Position numbers and translations under genes: made by a program
From: Rubrivivax sp. SCN 71-131
GTDB taxonomy: Bacteria > Pseudomonadota > Gammaproteobacteria > Burkholderiales > Burkholderiaceae_C
DNA: 64,000 nucleotides
Assembly (NCBI GenBank): GCA_001724995.1
Contig: MEFD01000018.1
Coordinates: forward strand, 62,001 to 126,000
Direction: 5' to 3'
Shown: piece by piece, positions 45,512 to 56,261 of the stretch
Numbering within the stretch: position 1 is the first letter of the stretch
Layout of the letters: every line of letters starts with the position of its first letter
The notes under the pieces: generated by a model
What the model saw: the letters and a program-made list of their open reading frames with translations, nothing else
What the model was told of the DNA's origin: nothing
Databases searched by the model: none

Positions 45512-45713
45512 CGCAAGATTCTACGGTTGGGGCCTGCGGCCGCTGCCGGCGGCCGTGGGCGTGTAACGCCGTCGCTGTGCCCGCGGCTGACCGGGGTGCG
45601 GGCGCAGGCAAGCGGGAATGCGCCACGATCGCCCCCTTGTTCCGGCCATCACGGCCCCGCCGCGCTGGGGGATGATGCAGGCGCTGGACGTGCCCCACGG
45701 CCCAGCGTCCGCC

Positions 45714-47072
45714 ATGACCACGCCGGTTCCCGTCTTCTCCCCTCCAGCCGCGACCGCCGAGCTGCCGCCGCAGGTCGGCAAGTACCGGGTGCTCGCCCGG
45801 CTGGGCGAGGGCGCCACGAGCGAGGTCTTCCTCGCCCGCGACGCCTTTCGCGGCGGCAACGTGGCGATCAAGCGGGTGCGCCTGGGCCTCCTGCCCGATT
45901 CGCGCGAATCGCACTTTCAGCGCCGCTTCTTCGCTGCCGAGGCGGCGCTGGTCGGACAGTTGAACCACCCGAACGTGGTGCAGATCCTGGACGCCGTCGC
46001 CGACGACGAGGCGCCCTACCTGGTGATGGAGTACGTCGACGGCGTGACGCTGCGGCGCTTCTGCCGCGCCGATGCGCTGCTGCCGCTGGACCAGATCGTC
46101 GAAGTCGGCTTCAAGTGCGCCATGGCGCTGGGCTACGTCTACCGCCAGGGCGTGATCCACCGCGACGTCAAGCCCGCCAACCTGCTGGCGGTGATGGACG
46201 GCGACCAGGTCGTCGACGTCAAGATCACCGATTTCGGCAGCGCGTTCAACCAGGCTTCGGAGGCGACGCAGGTCTACCGCGTGGGGTCGCTGGCCTACAT
46301 GTCGCCCGAGCAACTCGACGGCGATACCCTGGACTGCCGCGCCGACATCTATTCGCTGGCCGCGGTGCTCTACCACCTGATCGCGGGCCGACCGCCCTTC
46401 GACGCCACGCGGCAGGCGGCGATCATGCATCAGATCTACAACCAGGACGCCGTGTCGCTGCGCACGCTGCGCGAAGGTGTCTCGCAGCGCCTGGACGAGC
46501 TGATCCTGCAGGCGCTGGCCAAGGACCGCGAGCGCCGCCCGCCCGACTGGGAGCAGTTCGCTGCGGCGCTGGCGGCGCTGGTCACCGACCGCGAGGTGCC
46601 GCGCGCCTCGCTGCAGCACGTGCTCGATTCCGAGCGCTTCAACCTGCTGCGCTCGCTCGAATTCTTCCTGGGCTTCGGTGACGTCGAGCTGTGGGAGGTC
46701 GTGCACCGCGCGCGCTGGCAGCGCCTGCCCTACGGCCACGCGATCTACCGCAAGGGGCAGGAGGGCGACGACTTCCACATCCTCGCCGCGGGCGGCGTCG
46801 ACGTCTACCGCGACGGCGAGCGCGTGGCACGCCTGGGGATGGGGGATTCGGTCGGCGAGATGGCCTACCTCGCGCCCAACCCGGAGCTGCGCGTGCACGC
46901 CGCCGACGTGCTCGTGTGCGAGGCGGCGACGACGATCTCCTTCACGCCGCAGACGCTGGCCCAGCTCTCGATCAGCACGCGCCACCTCTTCGACACGGCG
47001 TTCATCCAGGTGCTGGTACGCCGCCTGCACGCCGCGCACGAGGCGCTGATGCATCCGCGGCGCATCCTGTAG
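45714..47072 (+). CDS. Ser/Thr protein kinase fused to a cyclic-nucleotide-binding domain
   Basis: A 452-residue protein joining a Hanks-type kinase domain (residues about 25-280) to a cNMP-binding-type domain (about 340-430). Kinase motifs are intact: LGEGATSEVF, VAIKRV, HRDVKPANLL, DFGSAF and SPEQ. The second domain has the GDSVGEMAYLAP phosphate-binding-cassette region. No membrane segment is seen. Upstream in-frame ATGs at 45618, 45672 and 45675 could give a longer N-terminus. The ligand and substrates are unknown. It is divergent from argS. Confidence 0.87.
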   Translation: MTTPVPVFSPPAATAELPPQVGKYRVLARLGEGATSEVFLARDAFRGGNVAIKRVRLGLLPDSRESHFQRRFFAAEAALVGQLNHPNVVQILDAVADDEAPYLVMEYVDGVTLRRFCRADALLPLDQIVEVGFKCAMALGYVYRQGVIHRDVKPANLLAVMDGDQVVDVKITDFGSAFNQASEATQVYRVGSLAYMSPEQLDGDTLDCRADIYSLAAVLYHLIAGRPPFDATRQAAIMHQIYNQDAVSLRTLREGVSQRLDELILQALAKDRERRPPDWEQFAAALAALVTDREVPRASLQHVLDSERFNLLRSLEFFLGFGDVELWEVVHRARWQRLPYGHAIYRKGQEGDDFHILAAGGVDVYRDGERVARLGMGDSVGEMAYLAPNPELRVHAADVLVCEAATTISFTPQTLAQLSISTRHLFDTAFIQVLVRRLHAAHEALMHPRRIL

Positions 47073-47097
47073 CCGCCGGCGCGCAGGCCCGGGCCCT

Positions 47098-48006
47098 TCA
47101 GGCCGATGCCCAGTAGGCCGGGTCGCCGAAGCTCTGCTTGACGAAGTCGATCCACAGCCGCACGCGCAGCGGCAGGTGCTTGCGCTGCGCGAAGACGGCG
47201 TAGATGCCGCTGGGCGGGGCGGCGAACTCGTCGAGCACGACGACGAGGCGACCATCGTTCACCTCGCGTTCCACTTCCCAGGCGCTGCGCCAGGCGATGC
47301 CCATGCCGGCCGAGCACCACTCGTACAGCACCTGGCCGTCGCTGCAGTCCAGGCGCCCGCGCGGGCGCAGGTGCATGAGGGCACCGTCGACCACGAAGGC
47401 CCAGCCGCGCGTCTGGCTGGCCTCGGAGGACAGCGCCAGGCACTCGTGCCGCACCAGGTCCGCCGGCAGGCGCGGGACCCCGGCGCGCTGCAGGTAGGCC
47501 GGGGCGGCGACGCAGAGGCGGCGGTTGTCGGCCAGGCGCACGCTGACGAGGCTCGAGTCGCCGAGGTCGCCGACACGGATGGCGCAGTCGTAGCCCTCGT
47601 GCACGATGTCGACGACGCGGTCCGAGAGGTTGAGCGAGACGCTCACGTCCGGATGCAGGCCGATGAAGCGCGGCACCAGCGGCGCGACGTGACGGCGGCC
47701 GAAGCCCGCCGGCGCGGTGATGCGCAGGTGCCCGCTGGCCTTGACGCCGCCGGCGCCGACGCTGGCCTCGGCATTGGCGAGGTCGGCGAGCAGGCGCTGG
47801 CAGTCCTCGAGGAAGGCGCTGCCCTCATGCGTCAGCGACAGGCGTCGGGTGGTGCGGATGAGCAGCTTCACGCCCAGGCGCCTCTCCAGCGCGTCGATGC
47901 GTCGGCCGATCACCGCGGGGGCGACGCCCTCGGCGCGCGCCGCGGCGGTGAGGCTGCCGCGCGCGGCCACGGCGACCAGCGTCTCGATCTGCTTGAGCCG
48001 ATCCAT
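47098..48006 (-). CDS. LysR-family regulator divergent from glcB
   Basis: A 302-residue LysR regulator. The HTH lies at residues about 3-60 (MDRLKQIETLVAVAARGSLT, then GRRIDALERRLG) and the effector domain is of the DsdC/CrgA-like type (HLRITAPAGFGRRHVAPLVP). It is divergent from malate synthase across a 115-base AT-richer region, so glcB is a likely target. Confidence 0.88.
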   Translation of the reverse strand: MDRLKQIETLVAVAARGSLTAAARAEGVAPAVIGRRIDALERRLGVKLLIRTTRRLSLTHEGSAFLEDCQRLLADLANAEASVGAGGVKASGHLRITAPAGFGRRHVAPLVPRFIGLHPDVSVSLNLSDRVVDIVHEGYDCAIRVGDLGDSSLVSVRLADNRRLCVAAPAYLQRAGVPRLPADLVRHECLALSSEASQTRGWAFVVDGALMHLRPRGRLDCSDGQVLYEWCSAGMGIAWRSAWEVEREVNDGRLVVVLDEFAAPPSGIYAVFAQRKHLPLRVRLWIDFVKQSFGDPAYWASA

Positions 48007-48121
48007 GAGCTGTGACTATGCATCAAACGATCATGAATCCATGAAGTTCGGTGTCATTAATGCCCGCTGATGGTTGGAATACAGTGCGGGCTTGAGCCTA
48101 GCCGAACCAGGAGGAACGACC
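48007..48121. promoter_or_regulatory. lysR-glcB divergent promoter region
   Basis: A 115-base divergent region, noticeably AT-richer near 48019-48062, with ATG-rich imperfect dyads such as ATCATGAATCCATGA around 48030-48044. AGGAGG near 48108-48113 is the glcB ribosome-binding site. LysR binding is likely but the T-N11-A box is not certain. Confidence 0.4.
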
Positions 48122-50317
48122 ATGACCGAACGCACCACCGTCCATGGCCTGCAAGTGGACACCCGCCTGCACCGCTTCATCGAACAGCAGGTGCTGCCGG
48201 GCACCGGCATCGAGGCCGCGGCCTTCTGGGCCGGCTTCGACGCCCTCGTCGCCGACCTCGCGCCGAAGAACGCCGCGCTGCTGGCCGAGCGCGATCGCCT
48301 GCAGTCCGAGATCGACGCCTGGCACAAGGCCAACCCGGGGCCGATCCGCGGGATGAAGAAGTACAAGGCCTTCCTGCAGAAGATCGGCTACCTCGTCCCG
48401 GTGCCCGAGAAGGTGCGCGCGACCGCGAAGAACGTCGACGCCGAGCTCGCGCTGCAGGCCGGGCCGCAGCTCGTCGTGCCGATCACCAACGCGCGCTACG
48501 CGCTCAACGCCGCCAACGCGCGCTGGGGCAGCCTCTACGACGCGCTCTACGGCACCGACGCGTTGCCCGAGACCGACGGCGCGACGAAGACGGGTCCGAA
48601 CGGCGAGGGCTACAACCCCGTGCGCGGCGCCAAGGTGATCGGGTACGCGCGCCACGTGCTCGATCGCTGCGCACCGCTGAAGGGAGGCTCGCACCTCGAC
48701 GCCACCGCCTATCGCGTCGTCGACGGCGCGCTCGCCGTGACGCTTTCCAGCGGCAGGACGGTGGGCCTGAGGGTGCCCGCGCAGTTCGTCGGCTACCAGG
48801 GCGAGAAGGGCGCGCCCTCGTCGGTGCTGCTCGGCCATCATGGGCTGCACCTGGACCTGCGCATCGACGCCGCGCACCCGATCGGCAAGACCGATCCCGC
48901 GGGCGTGGCCGACCTGGTGGTCGAGGCCGCGCTGTCCACCATCCTCGACCTCGAGGACTCGGTGGCCGTCGTCGACGCCGAGGACAAGGTGCTGGCCTAC
49001 GGCAACTGGCTCGGCATCCTGCAGGGCACGCTGACCGAGACCTTCGAGAAGGGCGGGCGCACGATGACACGCGGGCTCAACCCCGATCGCGTCTACACCA
49101 GCCCGCGCGGCGCGGAGGTACGGCTGCACGGCCGCAGCCTGCTCTTCGTGCGCAACGTCGGGCACCTGATGACCAACCCCGCGATCCTCTGGGGCGCGGA
49201 CGGCCGCGAGATCCCCGAGGGGATCATGGACGCGGTGATCACGACGACGATCGCGCTGCACGACCTGAAGAAGAGCGCGGGCCTGCGCAACAGCCGCCGC
49301 GGCAGCGTCTACATCGTCAAGCCCAAGATGCACGGGCCGGCGGAAGTGGCGTTTGCCGCCGAGCTCTTCACGCGCGTGGAGAAGATGCTCGGCCTGCCCA
49401 AGGCCACGGTCAAGCTCGGCATCATGGACGAGGAGCGGCGCACCAGCCTCAACCTGAAGGCCTGCATCGCCGCCGCCGCCGACCGCGTGGCCTTCATCAA
49501 CACCGGTTTCCTCGACCGCACCGGCGACGAGATGCACACGGCGATGCACGCCGGCCCGATGCGCCGCAAGGGCGACATGAAGACGAGCGAGTGGATCCAG
49601 GCCTACGAGCGCAGCAACGTGCTCGTCGGGCTCGAGTGCGGCCTGCGCGGCAAGGCGCAGATCGGCAAGGGCATGTGGGCCATGCCCGACCTGATGGCCG
49701 CGATGCTGCAGCAGAAGATCGGCCACCCGCAGGCCGGTGCCAACACTGCCTGGGTGCCGAGCCCGACCGCCGCGACGCTGCACGCGCTGCACTACCACCA
49801 GGTCGACGTCTTCAAGGTGCAGAAGTCGCTCGAGAAGACCGACGTCGATGCCGTGCGCGAGGACATCCTGCACGGCCTGCTCACCGTGCCGGTGGTGAAG
49901 ACGCCGAAGTGGAGCGATGCAGAGCGCCAGCAGGAACTCGACAACAACGCGCAGGGCATCCTCGGCTACGTCGTGCGCTGGGTCGACCAGGGCGTGGGCT
50001 GCTCCAAGGTGCCCGACATCCACGACGTCGGCCTGATGGAGGACCGCGCGACCCTGCGCATCAGCAGCCAGCACATGGCCAACTGGCTGCTGCACGGCGT
50101 CGTCACCCGGGCGCAGGTGAAGAGCACCCTGAAGCGCATGGCCAAGGTCGTCGACAAGCAGAACGCCGGCGACCCGGCCTACAAGCCGATGGCGCCCGCC
50201 TACGACGGCGCCGCCTTCCAGGCCGCGAGCGATCTCGTCTTCAAGGGCCTCGTGCAACCCAGCGGCTACACCGAGCCGATCCTGCATGCCTCGCGGCTGA
50301 AGGTGAAGGCGGCTTAA
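48122..50317 (+). CDS. glcB: Malate synthase G
   Basis: Glyoxylate-cycle enzyme condensing glyoxylate and acetyl-CoA to malate. It has 731 residues, close to the 723 of E. coli GlcB, with the monomeric G-type architecture. Visible signatures include [10 protein letters not shown] near residue 278 (catalytic Mg-binding region) and [21 protein letters not shown] near 500, split as [21 protein letters not shown] precedes the ATG. Its stop overlaps that of the convergent fadH by 4 bases. Confidence 0.95.
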   Translation: MTERTTVHGLQVDTRLHRFIEQQVLPGTGIEAAAFWAGFDALVADLAPKNAALLAERDRLQSEIDAWHKANPGPIRGMKKYKAFLQKIGYLVPVPEKVRATAKNVDAELALQAGPQLVVPITNARYALNAANARWGSLYDALYGTDALPETDGATKTGPNGEGYNPVRGAKVIGYARHVLDRCAPLKGGSHLDATAYRVVDGALAVTLSSGRTVGLRVPAQFVGYQGEKGAPSSVLLGHHGLHLDLRIDAAHPIGKTDPAGVADLVVEAALSTILDLEDSVAVVDAEDKVLAYGNWLGILQGTLTETFEKGGRTMTRGLNPDRVYTSPRGAEVRLHGRSLLFVRNVGHLMTNPAILWGADGREIPEGIMDAVITTTIALHDLKKSAGLRNSRRGSVYIVKPKMHGPAEVAFAAELFTRVEKMLGLPKATVKLGIMDEERRTSLNLKACIAAAADRVAFINTGFLDRTGDEMHTAMHAGPMRRKGDMKTSEWIQAYERSNVLVGLECGLRGKAQIGKGMWAMPDLMAAMLQQKIGHPQAGANTAWVPSPTAATLHALHYHQVDVFKVQKSLEKTDVDAVREDILHGLLTVPVVKTPKWSDAERQQELDNNAQGILGYVVRWVDQGVGCSKVPDIHDVGLMEDRATLRISSQHMANWLLHGVVTRAQVKSTLKRMAKVVDKQNAGDPAYKPMAPAYDGAAFQAASDLVFKGLVQPSGYTEPILHASRLKVKAA

Positions 50318-52341
50318 CCGCCGATCCGCTCGGCCAAGCGCGCCGCCTGGTCGATCGCACGCACGGCGTCCAGTTCCGCCGCGCGTTCGGCGCCGCCGAT
50401 GAGGTGCACGCTCATGCCGCGCGCCACCAGCGCGTCGTGCAGTGCGCGGTCCTCGACCTGACCCGCGCAGACGATGACGTGGTCGACGGCCAGGCACTGC
50501 CGCTGGCCGTCGGCATCGACGAGGTGCAGGCCCTCGTCGTCGATCGCCTCGTAGCGCACGCCCGCGGGCATCTGCAATTGCGCCTGGCGCAGCAGCGCCT
50601 TCAGGATCCAGCCGGTCGTGCGGCCAAGCGTCTTGCCCGGTGTTCCGGGCTTGCGCTGCAGCAGGTGCACTTCGCGCCAGGGTGTGCGTGAAGCCGCGGG
50701 CGCGAGTCCTCCAGCACCCTGCAGCGCGGCGTCGACGCCCCAGGTGCGGCGAAAGCGCTCGACCTCGGTCGAATCGAGCGCGTCGCCGAGCAGGAAGAGC
50801 GCGACGTCGAAGCCGATGCCGCCGGCGCCGATGATCGCCACGCGCTGGCCCACCGCGGCGCCGCGCGCGAGCACGTCCTCGTAGCCGAGCACCTTGGGGT
50901 GCGTGATGCCCGGGATCTCGGGGCGGCGCGGCACGGCGCCGGTGGCGAGCACGACTTCGTCGAAGCCGCCTGCGGCGAGTTCCTCGGCGTCGACACGCCG
51001 GCCCAGGTGCACTTCGACCCCCAGGCGCTGCAGCATCGTGCGGTGATAGCGCAGGGTTTCGTTGAACTCGCTCTTGCCGGGAATGCGTCGTGCCATCTCG
51101 AGCTGGCCGCCGAGCTGCGTCTGCGCCTCGAACAGCGTGACGCGGTGGCCGCGCTCGGCGGCGTTGACGGCAAAGGCCATGCCGGCTGGCCCGCCGCCGA
51201 CGACGGCGAGCTTCAGCGTGCGCGCCGCGCGGCTGTCGCTGAAATCGATCTCGCGCCCGGCGCGCGGGTTGACGAGGCAGCTCGCCGCGCGCTCGCTGAA
51301 GATCGCGTCGAGGCAGGCCTGGTTGCAGGCGATGCAGGTGTTGATCTCGTCGCTGCGCTGCAGCCGCAGCTTGCGCGCGAAGTCGGGGTCGGCGAGCAGC
51401 GGCCGCGCCATCGAGACGAGGTCGGCCGCGCCGCTCTGCAGGATCGCTTCGGCGACCTCGGGCGTGTTGATGCGGTTGGACGCCATCACCGGGATCGCGA
51501 CCGACTGCTTCACGTGACGCACCGCGTCGATCCAGGCCGCGCGCGGCACCGCGGCGGCGATCGTCGGCACCAGCGACTCGTGCCAGCCGATGCCGGTGTT
51601 GATGAGGTCGGCGCCCGCCGCCTCGATGCCGCGCGCAAGTGTGGCCGTCTCCTCGGGCGTCATGCCGCCGGGCATGAGGTCGATCGCCGAGATGCGGTAG
51701 ATGAGCAGGAAGCCCGGGCCGACCGCCGCGCGCACCGCGCGCACGATCTCGAGCGGAAAGCGCAGTCGCGCCTCGAGCGAGCCGCCGTACTCGTCCTCGC
51801 GCCGGTTGGTGACGCCCGATGTGAACTCGTTGATCAGGTAGCCCTCCGAACCCATGACCTCGACGCCGACGTAGCCGGCTTTCTTGGCCAGCGCGGCGGT
51901 GTGCGCGTGGCTGCGGATCGTCGAACGCACCTCGTCGAGGGTGAGCACGCGCGGCTCGAAGCTGTTGATGCGCGCGCGGCCGGCCGAGGGTGCGACGCAG
52001 CCGGGAACGCGCGCATAGCGCCCGGCGTGCAGGATCTGCAGCGCGATGCGCCCGCCGGCCTGCGCGACGGCGTCGACGATGGCGCGGTGGGCGGCGACCT
52101 GCTCTTCGCGATCGAGCACCGGCGCGGCCTCGTCCATCGCGCCTTCGGGCACGGGCGCATGGCCGCCGCTCAGCAGCAGGCCGGTCTCGCCGCGCGCACG
52201 CGCGGCGTAGAAGGCGGCCAGGCGTTCGTGCGGGCGATCGAGCGATTCCAGGCGCGTGTGCATCGCGCCCATGACGATGCGGTTGGGCAGGGCAAGGCTG
52301 CCGACGAGGAGCGGCGAGAGCAGGTGTTCGAAGGCGGGCAT
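50314..52341 (-). CDS. fadH: NADPH-dependent 2,4-dienoyl-CoA reductase
   Basis: Old-yellow-enzyme-type FMN/FAD/[4Fe-4S] flavoprotein of 675 residues used for unsaturated fatty acid beta-oxidation. It has an N-terminal TIM-barrel OYE domain, the [4Fe-4S] motif [10 protein letters not shown] with a later C (residues about 335-350), an FAD fold ([12 protein letters not shown]) and an NAD(P) fold ([10 protein letters not shown]). The catalytic tyrosine/histidine region HAGRY is seen. I start at ATG 52341, since [10 protein letters not shown] fits the domain opening. Confidence 0.93.
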   Translation of the reverse strand: MPAFEHLLSPLLVGSLALPNRIVMGAMHTRLESLDRPHERLAAFYAARARGETGLLLSGGHAPVPEGAMDEAAPVLDREEQVAAHRAIVDAVAQAGGRIALQILHAGRYARVPGCVAPSAGRARINSFEPRVLTLDEVRSTIRSHAHTAALAKKAGYVGVEVMGSEGYLINEFTSGVTNRREDEYGGSLEARLRFPLEIVRAVRAAVGPGFLLIYRISAIDLMPGGMTPEETATLARGIEAAGADLINTGIGWHESLVPTIAAAVPRAAWIDAVRHVKQSVAIPVMASNRINTPEVAEAILQSGAADLVSMARPLLADPDFARKLRLQRSDEINTCIACNQACLDAIFSERAASCLVNPRAGREIDFSDSRAARTLKLAVVGGGPAGMAFAVNAAERGHRVTLFEAQTQLGGQLEMARRIPGKSEFNETLRYHRTMLQRLGVEVHLGRRVDAEELAAGGFDEVVLATGAVPRRPEIPGITHPKVLGYEDVLARGAAVGQRVAIIGAGGIGFDVALFLLGDALDSTEVERFRRTWGVDAALQGAGGLAPAASRTPWREVHLLQRKPGTPGKTLGRTTGWILKALLRQAQLQMPAGVRYEAIDDEGLHLVDADGQRQCLAVDHVIVCAGQVEDRALHDALVARGMSVHLIGGAERAAELDAVRAIDQAARLAERIGG

Positions 52342-52440
52342 GGTCGGCTCGGATGGCGATCGCACGCATGCTGGCGGCAGCGGCGCAGGCGGTCAAGGCC
52401 AGCGTGGGCGTTCTGGGGCGCTGCCTAGAATCGTGCCGCC

Positions 52441-53688
52441 ATGTCCGAGCCTGCTGCCGCGCCTTCGTTGCCCCGCGCCTGTGACGTCGCCGTCGTCGGC
52501 GCCGGCCCCGCGGGGAGCGCCGCGGCCTGGCAGCTCGCGCGGCGCGGCCTGGACGTCGTGCTGGTCGACCAGCACGTCTTCCCGCGCGACAAGGTCTGCG
52601 GCGACGGCCTGATTCCCGACGCGCTCGCGGCGCTGGCGCGCATGGGCGTGCTCGACGAGGTGATGGGGCAGGCGCAGCGCGCGGCCTTCGTGCGCTGCAC
52701 CGGGCCGCGCGGACGCCACGTCGACGTGCCCGGGCGCCTCGCGGTGCTGCCGCGGCGGCAGCTCGACGCCATCCTCGTGCGTGCGGCCGAACGCGCGGGC
52801 GCGCGGCCGTGGATGCCGGCGCGCTTTGAAGCGCCGCTGGTCGATGCGGACGAGCGCGTCGTCGGCGTGCGTCTGCGCGCGGGTGGCGCGGTGCACGATC
52901 TCGCCTCACGCTGGGTCGTGCTCGCCACCGGTGCGCTGCCGCAGGCGCTCATCGCCTCGGGCCTGTGCGAGCGCCGCACGCCCAGCGGCATCGCGCTGCG
53001 CGGCTACGTCAGGAGCGAGGCCATGGTCGGGCGCATCACCGGGCTCGAGATCTTCTGGCATCCGCGCCTGGCCGGCGGCTACGGCTGGATCTTCCCTGCG
53101 CCCGATGCCTGCTTCAACATCGGCGCGGGCCTCACCGGCACCCACGCGGTCGAGCGCGGCGACGGCGGCTTTCGCATGCAGGACGTGAACCTGAAGCGCC
53201 TCTTCGAGGCCTTCTGCGAGGTCTACGCGCCGGCGCGCGAGCTGATGGCCCGCGGCACGCTGCAAGGCGAAGGGAAAGGGGAATGGAAGGGTGCGCCGCT
53301 GCGCTGCTCGCTGTCGGGCGCGCGCTGGTCGCGCCCGGGCATGCTGGCGGTCGGCGAGGCCGCGGGCAGCACCTACGCCTTCACCGGCGAGGGCATCGGC
53401 AAGGCGCTCGAGACCGGCCTGCTCGCCGGCGAGGCGATCGTGCTGCAGGCCACGGACGAGGCCGTGCGCGCTCGCTACGAAGCCGCGCTGCACGCGCTGC
53501 GGCCGCGCTTTCGGCTCTACGAGCAGGCCGCGCACGTCAACCACCGGCCCTGGCTGACCGACCTGGTGATCTGGCGCGCGCGGCGCAGCCCCCGCATCCT
53601 GCGGCGCATGAGCGGCGTGCTGGAAGAGACGCAGAACCCGGGGCGGCTGCTGTCCTGGCGCGGCCTCACCAAGCTGATGTTCGAGTAG
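52441..53688 (+). CDS. Geranylgeranyl-reductase-like FAD oxidoreductase
   Basis: A 415-residue FAD-dependent enzyme of the geranylgeranyl reductase family. It has an N-terminal dinucleotide fold (VAVVGAGPAGSAAAWQLARR), the DKVCGDGL motif shared with family members and a late FAD motif (GEAAGSTYAFTGEGIGKALE). ChlP/BchP members reduce bacteriochlorophyll or quinone side chains, but no pigment gene lies in this window. Substrate uncertain: isoprenoid quinone or another lipid is possible. Divergent from fadH. Confidence 0.82.
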   Translation: MSEPAAAPSLPRACDVAVVGAGPAGSAAAWQLARRGLDVVLVDQHVFPRDKVCGDGLIPDALAALARMGVLDEVMGQAQRAAFVRCTGPRGRHVDVPGRLAVLPRRQLDAILVRAAERAGARPWMPARFEAPLVDADERVVGVRLRAGGAVHDLASRWVVLATGALPQALIASGLCERRTPSGIALRGYVRSEAMVGRITGLEIFWHPRLAGGYGWIFPAPDACFNIGAGLTGTHAVERGDGGFRMQDVNLKRLFEAFCEVYAPARELMARGTLQGEGKGEWKGAPLRCSLSGARWSRPGMLAVGEAAGSTYAFTGEGIGKALETGLLAGEAIVLQATDEAVRARYEAALHALRPRFRLYEQAAHVNHRPWLTDLVIWRARRSPRILRRMSGVLEETQNPGRLLSWRGLTKLMFE

Positions 53689-53707
53689 GGCGGCGAGAGG
53701 GCCTGCC

Positions 53708-54472
53708 ATGTGCCAGCTTCTGGGCATGAACGCCAACACGCCGACCGACGTGATGTTCAGCTTCGCGGGCCTCGCCCGCCGCGCCGACGAGCACAAGGAC
53801 GGCTTCGGCATCGCCTTCTTCGAGGGCCGCGGCCTGCGCCACTTCATCGACTGCCGCTCGGCGCGCAGCTCGCCGGTGGCCGATCTCGTCAAGCGCTGGC
53901 CGATCCGCAGCGAGGTCGTCGTCGCGCACATCCGCAAGGCCACGCAGGGCCGCGTGGCGCTGCAGAACACGCACCCCTTCGTGCGCGAGCTCTGGGGGCG
54001 CTACTGGGTGTGCGCGCACAACGGCAACCTCGAGGGCTTCGCGCCGCGGCTGCACGCGGCCTTCCGCCCCGTCGGCGACACCGACAGCGAGCGCGCCTTC
54101 TGCTGGCTGATGCAGGAGCTGGCGAAGGCGCATGCCGGCGTGCCCACGGTGGACGAGCTCAGCCGCACGCTGCGCGAGCTGCTGCCGGCGATCGCGCGCC
54201 ACGGCAGCTTCAACCTCCTGCTCTCCAACGGCCAGGCGCTGTGGGCCTTCGCGACGACGAAGCTGTACTCGCTGCAGCGCCGCCATCCCTTCGGTGCGGC
54301 GACGCTGGCCGACGAGGACCTGAGCGTGGACTTCGCGGCGCTCACGCGCCCGAGCGACCGCGTGGCCATCGTCGCCACCGAGCCGCTGACCACCGGCGAG
54401 GACTGGGACCCCTTCGCCCCCGGCGAGCTGCGTGTCTTCGAGCATGGCGTGCAGCGGGCGCAGCCGGAGTGA
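53708..54472 (+). CDS. Class II glutamine amidotransferase, YafJ-like
   Basis: A 254-residue Ntn-type glutaminase domain. The Met-Cys start (MCQLLGMN) leaves the catalytic cysteine at the N-terminus after Met removal. The NGNLEG and HIRKAT motifs typical of the YafJ group are present. It stands alone without a synthase domain, so the product is not known. It begins 19 bases after the reductase-like gene. Confidence 0.88.
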   Translation: MCQLLGMNANTPTDVMFSFAGLARRADEHKDGFGIAFFEGRGLRHFIDCRSARSSPVADLVKRWPIRSEVVVAHIRKATQGRVALQNTHPFVRELWGRYWVCAHNGNLEGFAPRLHAAFRPVGDTDSERAFCWLMQELAKAHAGVPTVDELSRTLRELLPAIARHGSFNLLLSNGQALWAFATTKLYSLQRRHPFGAATLADEDLSVDFAALTRPSDRVAIVATEPLTTGEDWDPFAPGELRVFEHGVQRAQPE

Positions 54473-54559
54473 CCCCCGCAGGCAGGCGTCCGCGCCCCGA
54501 AGGCGCACGGGGCTGGCCGCACAATCGATGCCCTTGCTCTTACCCGTCGCCGTCCTTGC

Positions 54560-56254
54560 ATGACTGCCGCCATCCCGGTTCCCCGCTTCGACCACTTCTA
54601 CCGCTACGACGAGCTCACGCGCCTGCTGCAGGACTACGCCGCCGCGCTGCCGGGGCTGGTGCAGCTCGAGGCCATCGGGCGCAGCCACGAAGGCCGCGAC
54701 ATCTGGCTGGTGACCCTCACCAACAGCGTCACCGGCCCGGCCGAGGACAAGCCGGCGCTGTGGATCGACGGCAACATCCACGCCGCCGAGGTGACGGCGA
54801 CGACTGCCTGCCTGTACTTCCTGCACCAGCTCGCCAGCGGCGCCGACGACCCCAGGCTGCGCCACCTGCTGGACACGCGCACCGTCTACATCTGCCCGCG
54901 CCTGAACCCCGACGGCGCGGAGCTGGCGCTGGCCGATCGGCCGCGGCACATCCGCTCGGGCACGCGGCCCTATCCCTACGACGAGCCGCACGTCGAGGGC
55001 CTGACGATGGAGGACGTCGACGGCGACGGCCGCATGCTCTTCATGCGCGTGCCCGATCCGCACGGCCCCTTCAAGAAGCACGGGCAGGACCCGCGGCTGA
55101 TGGTGCCGCGCGAGCCCGGCGAATTCGGCGGCAGCTATTACCGCGTCATGCCCGAGGGCCTGATCAAGAACTGGGACGGCCTGCAGATCACCGTCAACAA
55201 GGACCGCGAGGGGCTGGACTTCAACCGCAACTTCCCCGGCTTCTGGCGCCAGGAGTTCGAGCAGGCGGGCGCCGGTCCCTACCCGACCAGCGAACCCGAG
55301 GTGCGGGCGATGGTCGACTTCGTCGTCAAGCACCCCAACATCGGTGCCGCGGTGAGCTTTCACACGCACAGCGGCGTCATCCTGCGGCCGATGTGCGGGG
55401 AGAGCGACGAGCAGATGATCCCCGAGGACTTGTGGATGTACAAGCGCCTGTCGGAGATCGGCGCGCAGCTCACCGGCTACCCGGCGGTGAGCATCTACCA
55501 CGACTTCCGCTACCATCCCAAGGAGATCGTCGGCGGCGCGCAGGACTGGATCTACGAGCACCTGGGCGCGCTGTTCTGGACGGTGGAGATCTGGTCGCCC
55601 AACAAGGAGGCCGGCATCGAGGGCTACAAGTGGACCGAATGGTTCCGCGAGCACCCGGTGGAGCACGACCTCAAGCTGCTGAAGTGGAGCGACGAGCAGT
55701 GCGAGGGCCGCGCGCACGTCGACTGGTATCCCTTTCGCCACCCGCAGCTGGGCATGATCGAGCTCGGCGGCTGGGACCGCATGAACTTCTGGCGCAACCC
55801 GCCGCCGCAGCTGCGCGAGCGCGAGGCGGCGCGCTTCCCCGGCTGGCTGACGCAGCTGGCGCTCACGCTGCCGCGGCTGGAGGTGCTGCGCACCGAGGTG
55901 CGCTCGCTCGGCGCCGACACCTGGCGCGTGCGCTTCGCGGTCGCCAACGCCGGCTACCTGCCGAGCCACGTCAGCAAGCGCGCCATCGAGCGCAAGACGG
56001 TACGCGGCACGATCTTCGAGATTCACCTGCCGCCGGGCGTGGCGCTGCTCTCGGGCAAGGAGCGCGAGCAGGGGCCGCACCTGGAAGGCCACGCGCCCAA
56101 GACCTCGCTGCAGGCCTTCCTGCCGCACCGCGAGATCACCGCCGACCGCGCCGTCGTCGAGTGGATCGTGCACGGCGCGCGCGGCACGGCGATCGCCCTC
56201 ACCGCCAGCGCCGACCGCGCCGGCACGGTGCGCGCGCAGGTCACGCTCGATTGA
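54560..56254 (+). CDS. M14-family zinc carboxypeptidase
   Basis: A 564-residue metallopeptidase. The zinc site is visible as GNIHAAE (His and Glu ligands near residues 74-77) with a later histidine in SFHTHSG, and the catalytic glutamate likely in TVEIW. No signal peptide is seen, so it seems cytoplasmic, unlike many exported M14 enzymes. The C-terminal 150 residues form an extra domain found in some Proteobacterial M14 proteins. Substrate unknown. Confidence 0.87.
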   Translation: MTAAIPVPRFDHFYRYDELTRLLQDYAAALPGLVQLEAIGRSHEGRDIWLVTLTNSVTGPAEDKPALWIDGNIHAAEVTATTACLYFLHQLASGADDPRLRHLLDTRTVYICPRLNPDGAELALADRPRHIRSGTRPYPYDEPHVEGLTMEDVDGDGRMLFMRVPDPHGPFKKHGQDPRLMVPREPGEFGGSYYRVMPEGLIKNWDGLQITVNKDREGLDFNRNFPGFWRQEFEQAGAGPYPTSEPEVRAMVDFVVKHPNIGAAVSFHTHSGVILRPMCGESDEQMIPEDLWMYKRLSEIGAQLTGYPAVSIYHDFRYHPKEIVGGAQDWIYEHLGALFWTVEIWSPNKEAGIEGYKWTEWFREHPVEHDLKLLKWSDEQCEGRAHVDWYPFRHPQLGMIELGGWDRMNFWRNPPPQLREREAARFPGWLTQLALTLPRLEVLRTEVRSLGADTWRVRFAVANAGYLPSHVSKRAIERKTVRGTIFEIHLPPGVALLSGKEREQGPHLEGHAPKTSLQAFLPHREITADRAVVEWIVHGARGTAIALTASADRAGTVRAQVTLD

Positions 56255-56261
56255 GGATGCG

